This document shows, piece by piece, positions 4,254 to 6,917 of a stretch of DNA of 6,917 nucleotides. The position numbers and the translations under genes are program-made. Source of the DNA: CAZXCQ01 sp964639275 (GTDB lineage Bacteria; Desulfobacterota; DSM-4660; Desulfatiglandales; Desulfatiglandaceae); the NCBI GenBank assembly GCA_964639275.1, contig CAZXCQ010000315.1, forward strand, positions 1-6,917, given 5' to 3'. Each line of letters begins with the position of its first letter. Positions within the stretch are counted from its first letter, which is position 1. The notes beneath the pieces are model-generated. The model was not told the origin of the DNA. It saw only the letters and a list, made by a program, of their open reading frames with translations, and searched no databases.

Positions 4254-5636
4254 ATGCTGGATGAAAGAATAAAAAGGGAACTGATCGACATCGTCGGACT
4301 CGAGAATTTCACCGAAGCCAGGATTGACATGGTATCCTATGCCTATGATGCCATGGGGGCCAAGGGTAGACCCGATTGCGCGGTCTGGGTTTCGGATACC
4401 GAACAGATTGTCCGAATCATGAAACTGGCCACCCGGGAGAAGATCCCGGTCACCCCAAGGGCTGCCGGGACCAGCATTGTTGGTATGGTCGCACCCAACC
4501 AGGGGGGGATTGTCCTTGATGTCATGCGGATGGACAGAATCCTCGAAATCAATATTGAAGACCGTGTATGTGTCGTGGAACCGGGCGTGGTTTACGCCGA
4601 TCTCCAGAAGGCGTTGGCCCCGGTCGGTTTTACCTTGCCGACCGAGCCGGGTAGTTCGATGGTCAGTGCCATTGCCGGCAATGTGGCCACCAATGCCGGC
4701 GGTTTGAAAGGGGCAAAATACGGCACAACAAAGGACTATGTCCTTGGCCTCAAGGTCGTCCTGCCTGACGGCCGGATCATGAAGACCGGTACCCGGACCA
4801 TGAAGACCTCCTCGGGGTATAACCTGACCCAGCTTTTTGTGGGATCAGAGGGCACCCTGGGCATCATGACCGAGATCATCCTGAAAATCGCCCCCCTGGC
4901 CAGGGCAACCGCCACGGGGCTCGGGCTCTTTGACTCCCTGGAAGATGCCGGAAGGGCCGTCACACAGACCATGTCCTCGGGGGTCATCCCCAGCGTCATG
5001 GAAGTCATGGGCCGTTACCTGATCCAGGCGATCAACGAAAACACCGACCTCAACCTGCCAGACGTGGATACCATGCTTCTGGTGGAAACGGATGGATACA
5101 CCCAGACCGAGGCCGATGCGCAGATGGACAGGATCATCGAGATCTTTAAGCAGAACAAGGCCTTGGAGGTCCAACTGGCCAAGACCGCAGAAGAACGGGC
5201 CGATCTGTGGACGGCCCGGAAGTCGACCCACCCGGTCGCTGCCAGGCTCAATAATTCGCTCGTGGTGGAGGACGTCACCGTGCCCATGAGCAGGCTGGCC
5301 GATCTTTTTCGCGAATTTGAAAAGGTGATCAAGAAGTATGACCTCAAGGTTGCCATGTGCGCCCACGCCGGAGACGGGAATTTCCATCCTTTGATTGCCT
5401 TTGACAGACGGGACCGGGACATGGTGGAGAAAGTCGAAAAGGCCAATGACGAGCTCTTCAAGATGGCCATCGCCATGGGCGGCACGCTAAGCGGTGAGCA
5501 CGGCATTGGCACGGCCAAGGCCAAATACATGACCCTGGAACATGATGAGACCTCCATGGAGATGATGAGAACGATCAAGCGCGCCTTCGACCCGCACAAC
5601 ATCCTGAACCCCGGTAAGATGGCGCTGGACGGTTGA
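4254..5636 (+). CDS. glcD: FAD-linked 2-hydroxyacid dehydrogenase, GlcD-like catalytic subunit
   Basis: This flavoprotein (460 residues from ATG 4254) belongs to the VAO/PCMH FAD family with a GlcD/D-lactate dehydrogenase C-terminal domain. It oxidises a 2-hydroxyacid, probably D-lactate or glycolate, to the 2-oxoacid. FAD-domain signatures: PRAAGTS (68-74), PTEPGSS (129-135), AGNVATNAGG (141-150) and FVGSEGTLGIMTE (195-207). C-terminal active site: CAHAGDGNFHP (369-379) and SGEHGIG (413-419), whose H371, H378, E415 and H416 match the metal/substrate site of D-2-hydroxyacid dehydrogenases. It ends with NPGK (452-455). The start at 4254 is chosen because GAGG (4241-4244) sits 9 nt before it and the family begins near here. 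An ATG at 4134 would add 40 residues unlike the family and has no ribosome site. It lies 12 bp before the iron-sulfur partner. No GlcE subunit is present. Confidence 0.92.
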   Translation: MLDERIKRELIDIVGLENFTEARIDMVSYAYDAMGAKGRPDCAVWVSDTEQIVRIMKLATREKIPVTPRAAGTSIVGMVAPNQGGIVLDVMRMDRILEINIEDRVCVVEPGVVYADLQKALAPVGFTLPTEPGSSMVSAIAGNVATNAGGLKGAKYGTTKDYVLGLKVVLPDGRIMKTGTRTMKTSSGYNLTQLFVGSEGTLGIMTEIILKIAPLARATATGLGLFDSLEDAGRAVTQTMSSGVIPSVMEVMGRYLIQAINENTDLNLPDVDTMLLVETDGYTQTEADAQMDRIIEIFKQNKALEVQLAKTAEERADLWTARKSTHPVAARLNNSLVVEDVTVPMSRLADLFREFEKVIKKYDLKVAMCAHAGDGNFHPLIAFDRRDRDMVEKVEKANDELFKMAIAMGGTLSGEHGIGTAKAKYMTLEHDETSMEMMRTIKRAFDPHNILNPGKMALDG

Positions 5637-5648
5637 CGGAGAAAAGAG

Positions 5649-6758
5649 ATGCAAAAAAGATATCGATTTGAGGTCGATTTTGGTGAGCAGGTCCTGCGCT
5701 GCTCGGTCTGCGGGTTTTGCCAGGCCGTCTGCCCGATCTACGGCCTGACGCGGCGACCCGCCCTGAACGCCCGGGGGAAGATGCTGCTTCTGCAGGAGGT
5801 TATGAAGGGAGAGATGGGGCTGGAGGAGGATCTTGTCGAGACACTATTTCAGTGCACGGGGTGCGCCTCCTGCGAGGTCAACTGCCCATCCGGGGTCAAG
5901 GTTCTCGAAATCCTCCACCAGGTGAGACAGGATATGGTGGACATCGGCACCTGCCATCCGGCCTTCACCGGCATGAACGAGGTGTTGCAGGGCGAAAACA
6001 ATATCTACGCAGAAAAAGAGCCTCCTGATTATGTAGAGGGGCGGAAGGTCAATGCAGCGGCCGAGCATGTCTACTTTGCCGGGTGCGTCGGGGCATACCG
6101 GGAGCCAGAGGCGACCGAAACGACCCTCGATCTGCTGGACCGCCTGGGAATCGACTATACGCTTATGGACGAGGTCTGCTGTTCAGGCATCCTGGAGGAG
6201 GTCGGCTACACCCTTTCTCCATCCAAGGCAGATACGATTGTGGACCGGGTCAATTCTATCGGGGCCAAGACCCTGATCACCGGCTGCCCGTATTGCTACC
6301 GGACCTTTAAGAATAAGCCCCAATATGCCGGTCTGGCCCAATCAGGTGTTGACATCGTGCACATCTCCCAGTTTCTCACAGCCCGTGACTTTGGCATTAC
6401 GACGGATCTGGTGGTCACTTACCATGACCCCTGCGACCTGGGCCGGCATGCCGGTCTTTATGAAGAACCCCGGGAGACCATCCGGAAGATTGCCTCGAAT
6501 TTTAAAGAAATGGAACACCATCATGCCCAATCCCTTTGCTGTGGCGCCGGGGGTGGTGTCCGGGGTAGCTATCCAGCCAATTCCATTGCCATGGCACGCC
6601 GCCGCCTGGCAGAGGCCGAGGCCATTGGTGCGGACGTAGTCCTGACCGAATGTAATTCCTGTGTGCATAACCTTTCAAACGCAAAGCTAAGACGCCAGAA
6701 AATGAAGATTTTTACAACCCCCCAGTTTATCGGTCATCTGCTTGAGGGAAAAGGCTAG
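5649..6758 (+). CDS. glcF: GlcF-like iron-sulfur subunit with two CCG domains
   Basis: This 369-residue protein is the electron-transfer partner of the GlcD-like subunit. Its N-terminus has two ferredoxin-type [4Fe-4S] motifs: C18, C21, C24, C28 (CSVCGFCQAVCP) and C69, C72, C75, C79 (CTGCASCEVNCP). Two cysteine-rich CCG domains follow: the first with C146, CC177-178 and C213/C216 (GCPYC), the second with C262, CC297-298 (SLCCGAGGG) and C335/C338. CCG domains occur in GlcF, HdrB/HdrD, GlpC and LutA and bind unusual Fe-S clusters or interact with quinone/thiol partners. No membrane segment is seen, so it presumably docks on the membrane or on another carrier. The start ATG 5649 has GGAG (5638-5641) 7 nt upstream; the gap to the upstream stop is 12 bp, so the two are one operon. 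It is slightly shorter than E. coli GlcF (about 407). The quinone or alternative electron acceptor is not deducible from sequence. Confidence 0.92.
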   Translation: MQKRYRFEVDFGEQVLRCSVCGFCQAVCPIYGLTRRPALNARGKMLLLQEVMKGEMGLEEDLVETLFQCTGCASCEVNCPSGVKVLEILHQVRQDMVDIGTCHPAFTGMNEVLQGENNIYAEKEPPDYVEGRKVNAAAEHVYFAGCVGAYREPEATETTLDLLDRLGIDYTLMDEVCCSGILEEVGYTLSPSKADTIVDRVNSIGAKTLITGCPYCYRTFKNKPQYAGLAQSGVDIVHISQFLTARDFGITTDLVVTYHDPCDLGRHAGLYEEPRETIRKIASNFKEMEHHHAQSLCCGAGGGVRGSYPANSIAMARRRLAEAEAIGADVVLTECNSCVHNLSNAKLRRQKMKIFTTPQFIGHLLEGKG

Positions 6759-6773
6759 GCCGGAGTCTGTATC

Positions 6774-6799
6774 AAAAAAATCCTGCTGTTACTGGGATT
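6774..6799 (-). terminator. Possible minus-strand intrinsic terminator
   Basis: On the minus strand a 5-bp stem AATCC/GGATT (6799-6795 with 6783-6779, extendable by two G-T wobbles) runs straight into seven T residues (the A-run 6774-6780 on the plus strand). This would end a minus-strand transcript entering from the right edge. The stem is short and AT-containing, so strength is doubtful. Confidence 0.35.
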
Positions 6800-6849
6800 C
6801 AGGGGTATGATCACCGTAGATAAGGGACTTCTGGAGAACCACTGACATT

Positions 6850-6864
6850 CCCTTTTTCAAAGGG
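6850..6864. repeat. Short CCCTTT/AAAGGG hairpin
   Basis: CCCTTT (6850-6855) and AAAGGG (6859-6864) are complementary around a 3-nt loop TTC. No T-run follows, so it is a poor terminator on either strand, though it is the nearest such stem after the GlcF-like gene. It directly precedes the octamer array. Confidence 0.3.
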
Positions 6865-6869
6865 TAACC

Positions 6870-6901
6870 GTTCACGGGTTCAAAGGTTCAGGGGTTCAAG
6901 G
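6870..6901. repeat. Four tandem 8-bp GTTCARRG units
   Basis: GTTCACGG, GTTCAAAG, GTTCAGGG and GTTCAAGG follow each other without gaps (6870-6877, 6878-6885, 6886-6893, 6894-6901). The fixed part is GTTCA with a purine-rich, G-ending tail. I recall similar period-8 GTTCA strings between genes in Desulfobacterota genomes; that is memory, not a search. There is no spacer/repeat alternation, so it is not CRISPR. Confidence 0.75.
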
Positions 6902-6917
6902 TTGCATTCTTTTCCCC

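Larger units (their letters stand above)
6759..6917. other. Non-coding right end
   Basis: No gene is recognised in these 159 bp. It contains the structures listed separately: a possible minus-strand terminator, a short hairpin and tandem octamers. I see no strong rho-independent terminator for the GlcD/GlcF operon on the plus strand. Confidence 0.45.

Noticed and set aside
4845..5602. Minus-strand ORFs of 180 and 195 residues
   Set aside because: Both lie antisense to the FAD-linked subunit and are explained by its codon bias; no motifs.
6870..6901. CRISPR array
   Set aside because: Units are 8 bp and adjacent, without spacers, and no cas genes are present.

Overview
The window reads as chromosomal DNA from an anaerobic bacterium, most likely Desulfobacterota (the former Deltaproteobacteria). 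This rests on the look of the proteins (a two-subunit GlcD/GlcF-type 2-hydroxyacid dehydrogenase with a CCG-domain iron-sulfur partner, a DUF6282-like protein, a GGCFAAHNV-type methyltransferase) and on GTTCARRG tandem octamers in the right flank. It is an inference, because there is no rRNA or other marker gene.

Layout. Bases 1-432 hold no convincing gene. They contain a GC-rich hairpin at the extreme left, a 12-bp inverted repeat bounding a 131-bp block (201-331) with an internal stem-loop, and a lone TTGACA before the first gene. Next is a plus-strand DUF6282-like metal-dependent-hydrolase-fold protein (433-1311). Its stop codon lies 3 bp from the stop of a convergent minus-strand cassette. 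Read in its own direction, that cassette is a Phd/YefM-type antitoxin (2615-2334), a PIN-domain VapC/FitB-like toxin (2331-1885) and a class I SAM O-methyltransferase (1863-1315). The antitoxin has a compact promoter (TTGACA-16-CATAAT) buried in three perfect 9-bp direct repeats, followed by a 13-bp tandem duplication whose junction forms the Shine-Dalgarno sequence.

After about 200 bp with no recognisable gene comes a minus-strand zinc-dependent medium-chain dehydrogenase (3903-2869). It is divergent from a plus-strand operon: an FAD-linked oxidase GlcD homologue (best start 4254, end 5636) and, 12 bp on, a GlcF-like protein with two [4Fe-4S] motifs and two CCG domains (5649-6758). The 350-bp divergent spacer holds a perfect TTGGCGCCAA palindrome, paired GTTAGTG repeats 31 bp apart and a 22-codon ORF. 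The right end (6759-6917) is non-coding, with a possible minus-strand terminator and the octamer repeats.

How the genes may work together. GlcD and GlcF almost certainly form one membrane-associated or cytoplasmic flavin/Fe-S dehydrogenase that oxidises a 2-hydroxyacid such as D-lactate or glycolate and passes electrons on to a quinone or another carrier. The divergent zinc dehydrogenase may act on a related alcohol or polyol and share regulation. The toxin-antitoxin pair is a separate accessory module. No clearly new multi-gene system is visible. The most unusual details are the methyltransferase start (an SD-placed ATG in the wrong frame that stops exactly on the GTG), the repeat-built antitoxin promoter, and the 131-bp inverted-repeat block.
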